From positions 62,001 through 126,000 of the forward strand of contig PVUG01000001.1 of the NCBI GenBank assembly GCA_003001975.1: a stretch of DNA of 64,000 nt, read 5' to 3'. A program made the translations under genes and the position numbers. Position 1 is the first letter of the stretch, and each line of letters starts with the position of its first letter. The notes below the pieces were generated by a model that was not told the DNA's origin, ran no database searches, and saw only the letters and a list, made by a program, of their open reading frames with translations. The stretch is from Martelella mediterranea (lineage in GTDB: Bacteria > Pseudomonadota > Alphaproteobacteria > Rhizobiales > Rhizobiaceae). Below, piece by piece: positions 18,110 through 27,431 of this stretch.

Positions 18110-19477
18110 TCAGTCCTCGATTTCCTTGCCCGCCCCTTCGGGAATAAGCAGCGAGAGAACGATAGCCGACAAACCGGACAGGGTGATCGGCGTTGCGAAC
18201 ACCTTCTGGATGATGTCGGGCATCTGCTGCATGGACTGCGGGACGAGCGTGACACCGAGGCCAAGGCCGAACGACACCGCCATGATATAGACCTTGCGAT
18301 GATCGATCGGCTCGGATGCCAGGATACGAATACCGGCAACGGCAATCGAGCCGAACAACACGACGGTGGCGCCACCAAGCACCGGCTTCGGCACAAGCAG
18401 GAATGCCCCGCCAATGACCGGGAAGAAGCCGAGAACCAGCAGAATGCCGGCAATATAATAGCCGACATGGCGGCTGGCCACGCCGGTCATCTGGATCACG
18501 CCGTTGTTCTGGCTGAAGGTGGTGTTGGGGAAGGTGCAGAAAAGCGCGGCGATACCCGAATTGAGACCGTCGGCGAGAACCCCGCCTTTCACACGGTTGA
18601 GGTAAACATCGCCCTGCACCGGCTCACCGGAGATCACCGAGTTTGCCGTCAGGTCTCCGGTCGTTTCAATCGCCGTGATCAGATAGACGAAGGCAATCGG
18701 AAGAAACAGGCCGATATCGAAGTCCAGACCGTAGCGCAGCGGCTGGGGTATGGCGAACAGCGGCTGGGAGCCCAGCTGCGAAAAGTCCACCATGCCGAAG
18801 AAGATCGAGACGATGAAGCCGACAACCAGCCCCATCATGATCGCTGCGATGCGCACCATCGGTGTCTTGGAAAACGAGAAGAAGATGATCACACCGACAA
18901 CCAGAAGGCCCAGGAAGATGTTGACCGGCGCACCGAGGTTTTCGCCCGCCCCGGCGCCGCCGGCAAAATCGGTAAAGCCCGATTTCACCAGGCTGAGGCC
19001 GATCACGGTGATGACGATGCCCGTGACGGTCGGCGTCACGATGCGCCCCATTTTGGTGATGAACTGGCTGAGGATGATCTCGACGATACAGCCGACGAGG
19101 CAAAGACCGAAGATCATCGCCAGGATATCGTCCGGCGTGCCGCCCCTGCCCTTGACCGCAAAGCCTGCGGCAAGAATGACGCCGAGGAAGGCAAAGCTCG
19201 TTCCCTGCACGCTCAAAAGCCCGGACCCCACCGGACCGATGCGCCGGCACTGGATGAACGTCGCCACACCGGAAACGAACATCGCCATTGCCAGAAGATG
19301 CGGCATGCTGTCCCCCAGCCCCAGCGCACCGCCGATGATCAACGTCGGCGTCACGATGCCGATGATGCTGGCCAGAATATGCTGAATTGCTGCCAGAAAC
19401 GACGCGCCCGGCGAAGGCACGTCATTCAGCTTGAATATGATGTGATGGTGTTCCGCAGTCGGATTTTGTTCACTCAT
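18110..19477 (-). CDS. NCS2-family purine/uracil permease
   Basis: Proton-coupled nucleobase importer of the NCS2 (NAT) family, 455 residues with about 12-14 hydrophobic segments. It has QHILASIIGIVTPTLIIGGALG near the N-terminus and SFAFLGVILAAG. The substrate-binding signature is FPNTTFSQNNGVIQMTGVASRHVGY (the QNNG Asn and the Thr). The signature is closer to xanthine/uric acid transporters than to UraA, but this is not decisive. Start ATG 19475-19477 (MSEQNP) was chosen over upstream in-frame codons that lack a membrane-protein-like N-terminus. It is a single-gene unit and no purine genes adjoin it. Confidence 0.9.
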   Translation of the reverse strand: MSEQNPTAEHHHIIFKLNDVPSPGASFLAAIQHILASIIGIVTPTLIIGGALGLGDSMPHLLAMAMFVSGVATFIQCRRIGPVGSGLLSVQGTSFAFLGVILAAGFAVKGRGGTPDDILAMIFGLCLVGCIVEIILSQFITKMGRIVTPTVTGIVITVIGLSLVKSGFTDFAGGAGAGENLGAPVNIFLGLLVVGVIIFFSFSKTPMVRIAAIMMGLVVGFIVSIFFGMVDFSQLGSQPLFAIPQPLRYGLDFDIGLFLPIAFVYLITAIETTGDLTANSVISGEPVQGDVYLNRVKGGVLADGLNSGIAALFCTFPNTTFSQNNGVIQMTGVASRHVGYYIAGILLVLGFFPVIGGAFLLVPKPVLGGATVVLFGSIAVAGIRILASEPIDHRKVYIMAVSFGLGLGVTLVPQSMQQMPDIIQKVFATPITLSGLSAIVLSLLIPEGAGKEIED

Positions 19478-19683
19478 TTCTTTTCTCTCAAAGGCGGCCA
19501 AGACCGCGCGTTGTCCCCTGCTGTTAGCGTTTTCATCGATGCAATTTCCATGCCATGGAATTGTCATATTTCCCGGAAGCCTTGTGGCGGTCAATCGGCA
19601 CACGCCGCAAGCACTGTTGAAATTTGCAAATCGGCAGCGTCCTCTGCATAAGGAACAGACCGAAGCACCGAGAAAGCCAGCCC

Positions 19684-20475
19684 ATGAAAATCGCGACCTG
19701 GAACATCAACGGCATCAAGGCCCGGCAGGACAATCTTCTGGCCTGGCTGGAAGCGGAACAGCCCGACATTGCCTGCCTGCAGGAGATCAAGTCACAGGAC
19801 GAGACCTTTCCGCGGGCGCCGATCGAGGCGCTGGGCTATCACGTCGAAACCCACGGACAGAAAGGCTTCAACGGGGTGGCGCTGCTGTCGAAAAAGGCGC
19901 CCGACGAGGTGGATCGCGGTCTTCCCGGCGCCGACGACGATGTCCAGTCGCGCTATATCGAGGGCGTTTTCAGCGTTTCCGGCGGCGTCATCCGCGTTGC
20001 CTCGATCTATCTTCCGAACGGAAATCCCGTCGACAGCGACAAATACCCCTACAAGCTTGCCTGGATTGATCGGCTCAAGAGCCATGTTTCACAACGACTT
20101 GCGCTGGAAGAACCATTGATCCTGGCCGGCGATTACAATGTCATCCCCCGCCCCGGCGACTGCCACGATCCGGCGGCATGGGCCGAAGACGCATTGTTTC
20201 TGCCTGCAACCCGCGAAGCATTCACGACATTGCTCGGGCTTGGCCTCTACGATGCGGTCACGAGCGCCGACGACAAGGCCGGACAGTATACATTCTGGGA
20301 CTATCAGGCCGGCGCGTGGCAGAAGAACAACGGTATTCGCATTGACCATATGCTCCTGTCATCACAGGCCGCAGACAGGCTGAAAACAATCGAAATCGAC
20401 AAAAAAGTCCGCGGCTGGGAAAAGCCCTCGGACCATGTCCCGGTCGTCGCTGCATTCGAATTTGAATGGGTGTAA
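19684..20475 (+). CDS. xthA: Exodeoxyribonuclease III
   Basis: AP endonuclease and 3'-5' exonuclease of base-excision repair, 263 residues. It opens MKIATWNINGIKARQ (Asn ligand), then CLQEIKSQDETFP (metal Glu), GDYNVIPRPGDC (the D-x-N catalytic pair) and the C-terminal KPSDHVPVVAAFE (SDH). All are in ExoIII order. The upstream in-frame start at 19624 would add residues not found in the family. It is convergent with the exoR homologue. Confidence 0.95.
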   Translation: MKIATWNINGIKARQDNLLAWLEAEQPDIACLQEIKSQDETFPRAPIEALGYHVETHGQKGFNGVALLSKKAPDEVDRGLPGADDDVQSRYIEGVFSVSGGVIRVASIYLPNGNPVDSDKYPYKLAWIDRLKSHVSQRLALEEPLILAGDYNVIPRPGDCHDPAAWAEDALFLPATREAFTTLLGLGLYDAVTSADDKAGQYTFWDYQAGAWQKNNGIRIDHMLLSSQAADRLKTIEIDKKVRGWEKPSDHVPVVAAFEFEWV

Positions 20476-20508
20476 GGCTTGCCGAAAAGATAAAACATGC
20501 GCGCTTCC

Positions 20509-20529
20509 CGCGCTGCTGTCAGCAGCGCG
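20509..20529. terminator. 9-bp stem-loop between convergent xthA and exoR
   Basis: CGCGCTGCT, loop GTC, AGCAGCGCG: perfect, GC-rich and symmetric between two convergent stops. There is no U tract on either side, so factor-independent termination would be weak. Confidence 0.55.
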
Positions 20530-20613
20530 CCGCCGCGATGAATTCGGAACACAACTTCTGAAGACGCATCTTAACGCGCGGAGAGCACGCCACCATGCTC
20601 ACGGAAGCAACAA

Positions 20614-21438
20614 TCAAGGGTTGCTTGTGCTCATATTTTGCGCAAGTGCGATCGCACCACGCCGGTCACTCTCGTCGACAACCGAGAAACATTTTTCCTG
20701 AAGCTCACGAATCCAGTGGCATTCACTGGGCCCGCAACGGTCGGCCGCCATGGTGAGATAGGCCAGACCGAGGACCGACTGCCCCTCGTTGAAAACCAGA
20801 TCACCGAAGACGGCCATGGCACCGACATTGCCGTTCTTTCTGGAAAGGTTCAGCCATTTCTTGGCAAGGCGCACATTCTTGGCGCCGCCATCACCTTTCA
20901 GGATCATCTCCGCCAAACGGAACTGCGCCTCGGGATTTCCGAAAACCGAAGCGGCCTGAAAATAAAGCTGCCGGGCCTGCCCCAGATCCTTTGCGACAGG
21001 GGTATCGGGAATTCCGGTCTGGTAATAACCGGCCAGCGCCAGCAGGGCATTCACATAAAAGCCGGTATCGGGCGAGCCGGGCTCGACATCCTGATTGACG
21101 ATTTCCGCATAGGCCTTGAAGGCTTCATAGTCGTTTTCCGGCACGCCATCGCCATCGGCATACATGTTGGCCAGAGCCCAGCGTGACCCTGTGTGGCCTT
21201 TTTCGGCGGCATAACGGTAAGCCTCGACGGCCTTTTTCTTGTCACCGTTCTTGTAGGCCTTGAAACCGAAACGGAAGAGATCGAACCGGCCCGAATCCTT
21301 GGGCACGTCCGTGGTGATATCGAATGCATGGACCGGACGCGTGAGCGAATAGCCGATCATCAGGCTCGCCATCACCAGGAAAACGCCGATCTGTCTGTGA
21401 CCTGTCTTTTGAATCATCATCGAACGTTTCTTCACCAT
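20614..21438 (-). CDS. exoR: ExoR-like periplasmic Sel1-repeat regulator
   Basis: A 274-residue protein with an N-terminal signal peptide (hydrophobic IGVFLVMASLMIGYS, likely cleavage after PVHA). At least four Sel1/TPR-like repeats follow: AVEAYRYAAEKGHTGSRWAL, YFQAASVFGNPEAQFRLAEM, KWLNLSRKNGNVGAMAVFGD and others. Residues 46-110 closely follow Sinorhizobium ExoR as I remember it (GRFDLFRFGFKAYKNG, AEKGHTGSRWALANMYADGDG). ExoR is the periplasmic inhibitor of the ExoS-ChvI two-component system controlling exopolysaccharide and motility. The start is uncertain: ATG 21436-21438 or the ATG pair at 21418-21423. It neighbours xthA. Confidence 0.86.
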   Translation of the reverse strand: MVKKRSMMIQKTGHRQIGVFLVMASLMIGYSLTRPVHAFDITTDVPKDSGRFDLFRFGFKAYKNGDKKKAVEAYRYAAEKGHTGSRWALANMYADGDGVPENDYEAFKAYAEIVNQDVEPGSPDTGFYVNALLALAGYYQTGIPDTPVAKDLGQARQLYFQAASVFGNPEAQFRLAEMILKGDGGAKNVRLAKKWLNLSRKNGNVGAMAVFGDLVFNEGQSVLGLAYLTMAADRCGPSECHWIRELQEKCFSVVDESDRRGAIALAQNMSTSNP

Positions 21439-21810
21439 GACACTTGTCCGGACAATTGCCTGACGCGCATTGTGCCGGAACCGGTACACCGGACACCAAC
21501 CTGCCGTAACCTGGCTTCAACACCCGAACACGGCCATTCCGGGCATCATCCCGACATCCCACATGCTCTTTGTTTGTGGCGGGAAATAGACGTATACCCG
21601 CCATCGTCTTTTACGTGAGATTAAACTGAATTACTGTGACGCAAGCGACACACTTGCCATGTTTCATATTGAAAACAATGTAAAAACTTCGTTGTCTTGG
21701 CTGAAAAACGTCAATAATGGCAGCGCTGACACTGCGAAAAAAAGCAGATGCGTATCGCGCGAAGAAGTGTTGCCTATCACTCCCGGCCATAATAAACCTC
21801 GAAGCCGAAT

Positions 21811-21898
21811 GCGGACGTGGCGAAACAGGTAGACGCAAGGGACTTAAAATCCCTCGACCGGTCAGGTCATGCGGGTTCGAGCCCCGCCGTCCGCACCA
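21811..21898 (+). tRNA. tRNA-Leu (anticodon UAA)
   Basis: Acceptor stem GCGGACG pairs with CGTCCGC. The anticodon stem GGGA/TCCC encloses loop CTTAAAA with anticodon TAA. There is a class II variable arm, a GGGTTCGAGCCCC T-arm and genomically encoded CCA at 21896-21898. Confidence 0.96.
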
Positions 21899-22114
21899 GC
21901 CATCCTTGCAAAAAAAGTGTCACAGCAACAGACTTAACCGAACGCCGAGACCTGTTTTAGGACGGCAATCGGATCGGGCTCACGCTCCGCATATTTCAAA
22001 AAGCGCCGCCACCGTGCCCTGCCCTACAATAAGCGGGCAGCAAGAACGCAGCAACAAACGCCTGCACAGCGCAAGGTCTGCATCGGCTTTGCCGAAAAGA
22101 GCCGTGAAGCACAA

Positions 22115-22141
22115 AAAACCCGGCCACAAGGACCGGGTTTC
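22115..22141 (-). terminator. Intrinsic terminator of the porin gene
   Basis: On the minus strand AAACCCGG, a 9-nt loop and CCGGGTTTTTTG, beginning about 25 bp beyond the porin stop. Confidence 0.9.
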
Positions 22142-22165
22142 TCAATTCAGATAACTGAACGCAAC

Positions 22166-23260
22166 TTAGAAGTCGCGCTGCAGACGGAACCAGCCGCCCC
22201 AGGTATCGCTGTTGAAGTAGGAGTCCGGAAGATCAGCATAGTCAAGGTTGATCTTGGCGGACAGACCATCAACGATTTCGTAGTCAAACAGAGCGCCGAA
22301 GGTGTAGAAGCTCTTGTTCGAAGCGGTCGGGATGTTGACCGAGGTCCACTGAACAGCAGGCGTGATCGTGAACTTGTCGGTTACGTCCAGAGCGTAGCCA
22401 GCAGCGACCTGCCATTCGGCATAGACCGAGTTTGCAGCCGGAGCGTTGGCGAACGGATAGCTATCGAACCAGTTGTCAAAGGTGTTGGCGTAAGCGTTCC
22501 AACCGGAAGCCCAGCTTGCACCGACATCGAGAGAACCCGGGCCGAGTGCCAGCGAGGACATAGCGCGGATCGAGCCATCTTCGTTGAAGGTGTCGTAGCC
22601 ACCGTCAACCTTCAGGCCGAGGCCGCCGGCCTGGAAGCCAACACGACCGGAAACGCCGATGCGAGCCAGGTTCGGATCGCCGGTGTAACCAACCATTTCA
22701 TCGGTCAGGGCATCAACCGAGAGACCGGCTACAAAGCCGTCGCCGGTGAAGACATAACGGATCGAGTTGAACTTGGTGTTGCCCGACAGATCGTCGATTT
22801 CGCCAAGAAGACCTTCATCCCAGTAGCTCTGGAAGTAACCAGCCTGGAAGCCACCGAGAGAGAGGTAGGTCTGGTCAAGATGGACGTTGGTGTCGGTGTC
22901 GCCTGCGCTGTGAACTTCAGCATTCAGCTTGATAACACCGGACAAAACACCGAGCTCGGTTTCCGTCTTGCTGGAGATTTCGAGCTGAGCCTTGGTGAAG
23001 ACATCCCAGGTGCTGGGCGTGTTATCGGCCCAAGCCGGCTCCTGCTTGGAGAGAGCGCTGACCTGGAAACGGACGTAACCGCCGATGTCGAGGCAGGTTT
23101 CAGTGCCCGGGATATAGAAGTAACCGGCACCAAAGGTGTCGCAGACTTCAACATAGTTGGGAGTAACAGGCTCAATGACCACAACCGGGTCGGCAGCCTG
23201 AGCGCCGGAAGCTGCGGCAACAGCGGCAGCGGAGCCGAGAAGAAGGCTCTTCACGTTCAT
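22166..23260 (-). CDS. Porin_2-family outer-membrane porin
   Basis: Major general porin of the rhizobial/Brucella Omp2 type, 364 residues. The signal peptide MNVKSLLLGSAAAVAAASG ends AQA; the mature start is ADPVVVIEPVTPNYVEVCD. The paired cysteines in VCDTFGAGYFYIPGTETCLDIGGYVRFQV are diagnostic of this family. The rest alternates short amphipathic strands and ends in F (GWFRLQRDF), as outer-membrane barrels do. GGAGGT lies 4 nt before the ATG at 23258-23260. A long 5' leader of about 300 bp with stem-loops precedes it, and a clean terminator follows. Confidence 0.93.
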   Translation of the reverse strand: MNVKSLLLGSAAAVAAASGAQAADPVVVIEPVTPNYVEVCDTFGAGYFYIPGTETCLDIGGYVRFQVSALSKQEPAWADNTPSTWDVFTKAQLEISSKTETELGVLSGVIKLNAEVHSAGDTDTNVHLDQTYLSLGGFQAGYFQSYWDEGLLGEIDDLSGNTKFNSIRYVFTGDGFVAGLSVDALTDEMVGYTGDPNLARIGVSGRVGFQAGGLGLKVDGGYDTFNEDGSIRAMSSLALGPGSLDVGASWASGWNAYANTFDNWFDSYPFANAPAANSVYAEWQVAAGYALDVTDKFTITPAVQWTSVNIPTASNKSFYTFGALFDYEIVDGLSAKINLDYADLPDSYFNSDTWGGWFRLQRDF

Positions 23261-23442
23261 AATGACCTCCAAATAAGGTTTTAGCGGATATAGGATTTTC
23301 GCCGAAGCGTTCCCTGCCCCATATCCTGGTTTCAAGAAGACCGGGCCGTCTCGCCCTAACTTCCGAGATTGAACATACAAGACCGCGTGATGATCGCAAT
23401 CAACAATCGTCGCCTTTGCCGCCTTCAGCGCCCCCTTACCCG

Positions 23443-23503
23443 CTTGCTGTTGCGAATTGGCAACAAGCACCCCTCCCAAAAGCCTCAAACCTTTACAAAA
23501 GGT
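23443..23503 (-). promoter_or_regulatory. Porin upstream region with two palindromes
   Basis: The 442-bp gap between porin and dnaE holds no gene I can support. It has two inverted repeats: GTTGC-n6-GCAAC near 23447-23462, and ACCTTTACAAAAGGT (6-3-6) at 23489-23503. Both are about 190-240 bp upstream of the porin ATG and could be regulator sites or leader structure. I cannot place a promoter with confidence. Confidence 0.4.
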
Positions 23504-23702
23504 AAAGAAAACAAGCGCAAAACCGCGTGGCAGAACCGCCCCAACGCCACCGCAACAGGCGCATATCAGCAAATCACGAAGAAAACAGAGCGGAGACAGC
23601 CCGCTTTTTACGCGCCGCCACCGCGCCTGCGACCGAGTTCGACGTTGCCAGGAGAATCAAAAGCACAATGATTCGTGTAACGAACCGGCTTTCGTACGCG
23701 CC

Positions 23703-26700
23703 CTAAACCAGTTCGACGTCGACCACGCCGGAAACGGCGCGCATCGCGGATGCGACCTCGGGAGACAGGCGATATTTGCCCGGCAACTCGACCTCGACCT
23801 CGCGAAGGCCGTGATCCTGGATCACCACAAAGGACACCAAACCCTCGCCGTTGTCATTCAGATGACGGGCAAGCGAGGCTATCGGCGAGTCATCACGCAG
23901 GAATATCCGCATTGCACGCTGCTGGCGCACAGCCTCTTCTTCCAGAGACTGCACCGTCTGTATCCGCATGCCGATCCCCTCGGGCCTCATTTCGGCGGAC
24001 ACCGTGATCACGACCGAGGTTCCCGGTTCCAGCAATTCGCGATACTGATAGAGCATCTCCGAAAACAGCACCGCCTCGAACTGTCCGGTCGCATCCGAAA
24101 ACATGATGATGCCCATCCTGTTGCCGGTACGGGTCTTGCGCTCCTGCTTGGCGACCACCGTGCCGGCAAGGCGGCCACGATCGGAGCCGTTCTTGACCGA
24201 AAGCTGAAACTCCGAAAACGCCTGCACCCGCATCTTGGAGAGAATATCGGTATAGGCATCGAGCGGGTGCGCCGTCTGGTAATAGCCAAGCATCTGATAT
24301 TCGCGCATCAGCCGCTCCGAATCCGAAAGCGGCGTATAATCGGGCAGCACGATTTTCGCCACCTGGCCGGCATTTCCGAAAATATCGGCCTGACCGCTGA
24401 CGAGATCCTCCTGCGTGCGCTGCGCCAATCCGATGATCCGGTCGAGGCCGGCCAGAAGCGCTGCGCGGTCATGACCGAAACAATCGAAAGCGCCGGCGCA
24501 GATCAGACTTTCAAGAACCCGGCGGTTGACCAGTTTGGGATCGATACGCTGACAGAAATCCTCCAGATCCGCGAAAGGCCGGTCACCGCGCATCTCAACA
24601 ATATGATCGACAGCCGCATCGCCGACGCCCTTAATCGCGGCAAGGGCATAATAGATGCGCCCCTCGCCCGGCTCGAAATGCCGATAGCTCGTCTGGATAG
24701 ACGGTGCGACAACGTCGATACCCAGCCTGCGGGCGTCATGGCGAAAGTCATTCAGCTTTTCGGTATTGGCCATGTCGAGCGTCATCGAGGCGGCCAGAAA
24801 CTCGACCGGATAATGCGCCTTCAGATAAGCGGTATGATAAGAAACGATTGCATAGGCTGCGGCGTGCGACTTGTTGAAGCCGTAATTGGCGAATTTGGCG
24901 AGCAGGTCAAAAATCTCGTTGGCGCGCTGTTTCTTGACGCCTTTCTCAACCGCGCCCTCGACAAAACGGACACGCTGCTTGTCCATCTGTTCCTTGATCT
25001 TCTTGCCCATGGCGCGGCGCAGAAGGTCAGCTTCACCGAGCGAATAGCCGGAAAGCACCTGCGCCACCTGCATCACCTGCTCCTGATAGATGATGACGCC
25101 CTGGGTTTCCGCCAGCAGGTGGTCGATCATCGGATGAACCGACTCGATCTCCTCCTCGCCATGCTTGCGGGCGTTGTAGACCGGGATATTTTCCATCGGA
25201 CCCGGACGATAGAGCGCCACAAGCGCGATCAGATCTTCGATGCGGTCGGGCTTCATACCGATCAGCGCCTTGCGCATGCCCGCACTTTCCACCTGGAAGA
25301 CGCCGACCGTTTCGCCGCGCGCCATCATCTCGTAGGACTCGTGGTCGTCCAGCGGCACCAGTGACAGGTCCACCTTGATGCCGCGCCGGGCAATGAAATC
25401 GACCGCCGTCTTCAACACCGTCAGTGTTTTCAGGCCCAGAAAGTCGAATTTGACCAGACCGGCCTGTTCCACCCACTTCATATTGAACTGGGTGACCGGC
25501 ATGTCCGATCGCGGATCGCGATACATCGGCACCAGTTGCGAAAGCGGCCGGTCACCGATCACGATGCCGGCGGCATGCGTCGAGGCGTGCCGGTAAAGCC
25601 CCTCGATCTTCTGGGCGATCGCCAGAAGGCGGCCGACAATCGGTTCTTCCTCTGCAGCCTCCTGAAATTTCGGCTCGTCCTCGATGGCTTTGGCAAGCGT
25701 CACCGGATTGGCAGGATTGTTGGGGACAAGCTTGCTGATCCGGTCCACCTGTCCGTAAGGCATTTCCAGCACACGGCCCACATCGCGCAGCGCCGCGCGC
25801 GCCTGCAGCGAACCGAAGGTGATGATCTGCGCCACCTGCGCCCGTCCGTATTTACGCTGAACGTAACGGATCACCTCCTCACGCCGGTCCTGACAGAAGT
25901 CGATATCGAAGTCCGGCATCGAAACGCGTTCGGGGTTCAGAAAGCGTTCGAACAGCAGCGAAAACCGCAAGGGGTCAACGTCGGTAATGGTCAGCGCATA
26001 AGCCACAAGCGAGCCCGCGCCCGAGCCACGACCCGGACCGACGGGAATATCCTGCTCCTTGGCCCATTTGATGAAGTCCGAAACGATCAGAAAGTATCCC
26101 GGAAACTTCATGCTCTCGATAATGCCGAGCTCATATTCAAGCCGCTCTTCATAATCCTCGCGAGTGTGCCCCTCGCTCAGACCAACGTGGTCAAGCCGCG
26201 CTTCAAGCCCTTCAACCGCCTGACGGCGCAGCTCGAGCGCCTCGGCCCGTTCCGCCTCTTCCGGGTCATCGGAGGCGCCGGTGAAGCGTGGCAATATCGG
26301 ATCGCGCGTGTGCAGGATGAAGCTGCAGCGCCGTGCAATCTCGATGGTGTTGTCGAGCGCTTCAGGCAGATCGGCAAACAGCTCTGCCATCTCCTCCTGC
26401 GTCTTCATATAATGGTCCGGCGTCAGCCTGAAGCGCCGGTCGTCGGAGACGATGGCATTGTGGGCGACGGCCATGAGCGCATCATGCGCTTCGAAATCCT
26501 CGCGCGCTGGAAAGAAAGGCTCATTGGTTGCCACCAGCGGCAGTTCGAGCTCATAGGCCAGATTGATCACATGGCGTTCGCGCTGGACATCGAATGCCCC
26601 CTGACGCTGAAGCTCGACATAAAGGCGGTCACCAAACAGCGTCTTCAATGCTGAAAGACGGTCCCGGGCCTTGGCCTCGAAGCCTGCGGTCAGCGCCTGA

Positions 26701-27194
26701 TCGATCGGACCGCCCGGCCCGCCACTCAGCACAATCAGGCCATCTGTCCTGGATTCAAGCCATGACTTGCGGATATAGACGCTCTCATGGGCCTCGCCGC
26801 CAAGATAGGCCTCACTGACAAGATGCATGAGATTGGCGTAGCCCGCCGGACTGGCCACCAGAAACACAAGCGACGGCAGCTTGACCGGCAGATGCGAACC
26901 GCCGCGCCGCTCGCCATCGCCGTCGTCTTCCATATCGATCGACACCTGGCATCCGATGATCGGCTGCAGCCCGTCATCGATTGCCTTCTGTGAAAATTCA
27001 AGCGCGCCGAAAAGGTTGTTGGTGTCGGTAACCGCCACAGCTGGCTGACGGTCTTCCACGGCCAGTTTCAGCACCTTCTTGAGCGGCAGCGCCCCTTCAA
27101 GCAGCGAATAGGCCGAATGGGTGCGCAGATGCACAAACCTGACCGGCGCTTCACCCGACTCGTTTTGCTCATTCTTCCGGCTATCGCCCGCCAT
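23703..27194 (-). CDS. dnaE: DNA polymerase III alpha subunit
   Basis: Replicative polymerase catalytic subunit, 1163 residues, the length of DnaE1. It begins with the PHP domain (VHLRTHSAYSLLEGALPL, about residues 19-36). The class C polymerase core follows with GPGRGSGAGSLVAYALTI and SMPDFDIDFCQDRRE (catalytic Asp cluster). The helix-hairpin-helix region is GVGDAAVDHI, and the OB-fold/tau-binding C-terminus has RTGNRMGIIMFSDATGQFEAV. I chose ATG 27192-27194 (MAGDSRK) because GGAG lies 6 nt upstream; in-frame ATGs at 27206 and 27209 remain possible. It is a single-gene unit. Confidence 0.96.
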   Translation of the reverse strand: MAGDSRKNEQNESGEAPVRFVHLRTHSAYSLLEGALPLKKVLKLAVEDRQPAVAVTDTNNLFGALEFSQKAIDDGLQPIIGCQVSIDMEDDGDGERRGGSHLPVKLPSLVFLVASPAGYANLMHLVSEAYLGGEAHESVYIRKSWLESRTDGLIVLSGGPGGPIDQALTAGFEAKARDRLSALKTLFGDRLYVELQRQGAFDVQRERHVINLAYELELPLVATNEPFFPAREDFEAHDALMAVAHNAIVSDDRRFRLTPDHYMKTQEEMAELFADLPEALDNTIEIARRCSFILHTRDPILPRFTGASDDPEEAERAEALELRRQAVEGLEARLDHVGLSEGHTREDYEERLEYELGIIESMKFPGYFLIVSDFIKWAKEQDIPVGPGRGSGAGSLVAYALTITDVDPLRFSLLFERFLNPERVSMPDFDIDFCQDRREEVIRYVQRKYGRAQVAQIITFGSLQARAALRDVGRVLEMPYGQVDRISKLVPNNPANPVTLAKAIEDEPKFQEAAEEEPIVGRLLAIAQKIEGLYRHASTHAAGIVIGDRPLSQLVPMYRDPRSDMPVTQFNMKWVEQAGLVKFDFLGLKTLTVLKTAVDFIARRGIKVDLSLVPLDDHESYEMMARGETVGVFQVESAGMRKALIGMKPDRIEDLIALVALYRPGPMENIPVYNARKHGEEEIESVHPMIDHLLAETQGVIIYQEQVMQVAQVLSGYSLGEADLLRRAMGKKIKEQMDKQRVRFVEGAVEKGVKKQRANEIFDLLAKFANYGFNKSHAAAYAIVSYHTAYLKAHYPVEFLAASMTLDMANTEKLNDFRHDARRLGIDVVAPSIQTSYRHFEPGEGRIYYALAAIKGVGDAAVDHIVEMRGDRPFADLEDFCQRIDPKLVNRRVLESLICAGAFDCFGHDRAALLAGLDRIIGLAQRTQEDLVSGQADIFGNAGQVAKIVLPDYTPLSDSERLMREYQMLGYYQTAHPLDAYTDILSKMRVQAFSEFQLSVKNGSDRGRLAGTVVAKQERKTRTGNRMGIIMFSDATGQFEAVLFSEMLYQYRELLEPGTSVVITVSAEMRPEGIGMRIQTVQSLEEEAVRQQRAMRIFLRDDSPIASLARHLNDNGEGLVSFVVIQDHGLREVEVELPGKYRLSPEVASAMRAVSGVVDVELV

Positions 27195-27344
27195 TGCCAG
27201 CTCCATCATGCTCTGTCTTCGAATGTGATTTTCGCAGGCCCGCACGACCGGCGCAACGCAAACAACACATATGCACAGAAAGCTTGTCCGGCCACCACAG
27301 AGCGGGAAGCGTCGCCGGCCACGCCGACAGACAATAATGGCCTG

Positions 27345-27431
27345 TTACAGCGAGCTTATGATCAGAGCCATACTCGTCAGGAACAGGGTGATCGAGAAAA
27401 ATGCAGCCACATCACGCAGAAGTTCGGTCAT
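27345..27431 (-). CDS. 28-residue single-pass membrane peptide
   Basis: ATG at 27429-27431 is preceded by GGAGG with 5-nt spacing, the best ribosome site in this 795-bp gap. The 28 codons start MTELLRDVAAFFS, followed by a hydrophobic helix ITLFLTSMALIISSL and TAA at 27345. The layout (short amphipathic lead, one membrane helix, no charged tail) is that of a small membrane protein. It lies between dnaE and the IclR gene with an AT-rich upstream stretch (27440-27480) that could hold a promoter. Function is unknown to me; it is too short for most gene callers. Confidence 0.62.
   Translation of the reverse strand: MTELLRDVAAFFSITLFLTSMALIISSL

Noticed and set aside
17987-19651. A long open frame opposite the NCS2 permease
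   Set aside because: His/Arg/Asp-rich shadow sequence; the membrane protein on the other strand is certain.
21770-21794. A sigma-70 promoter for tRNA-Leu(UAA): TTGCCT with CATAAT
   Set aside because: The two hexamers are only 12 bp apart, too close; other pairings nearby are poor, so I did not call it.
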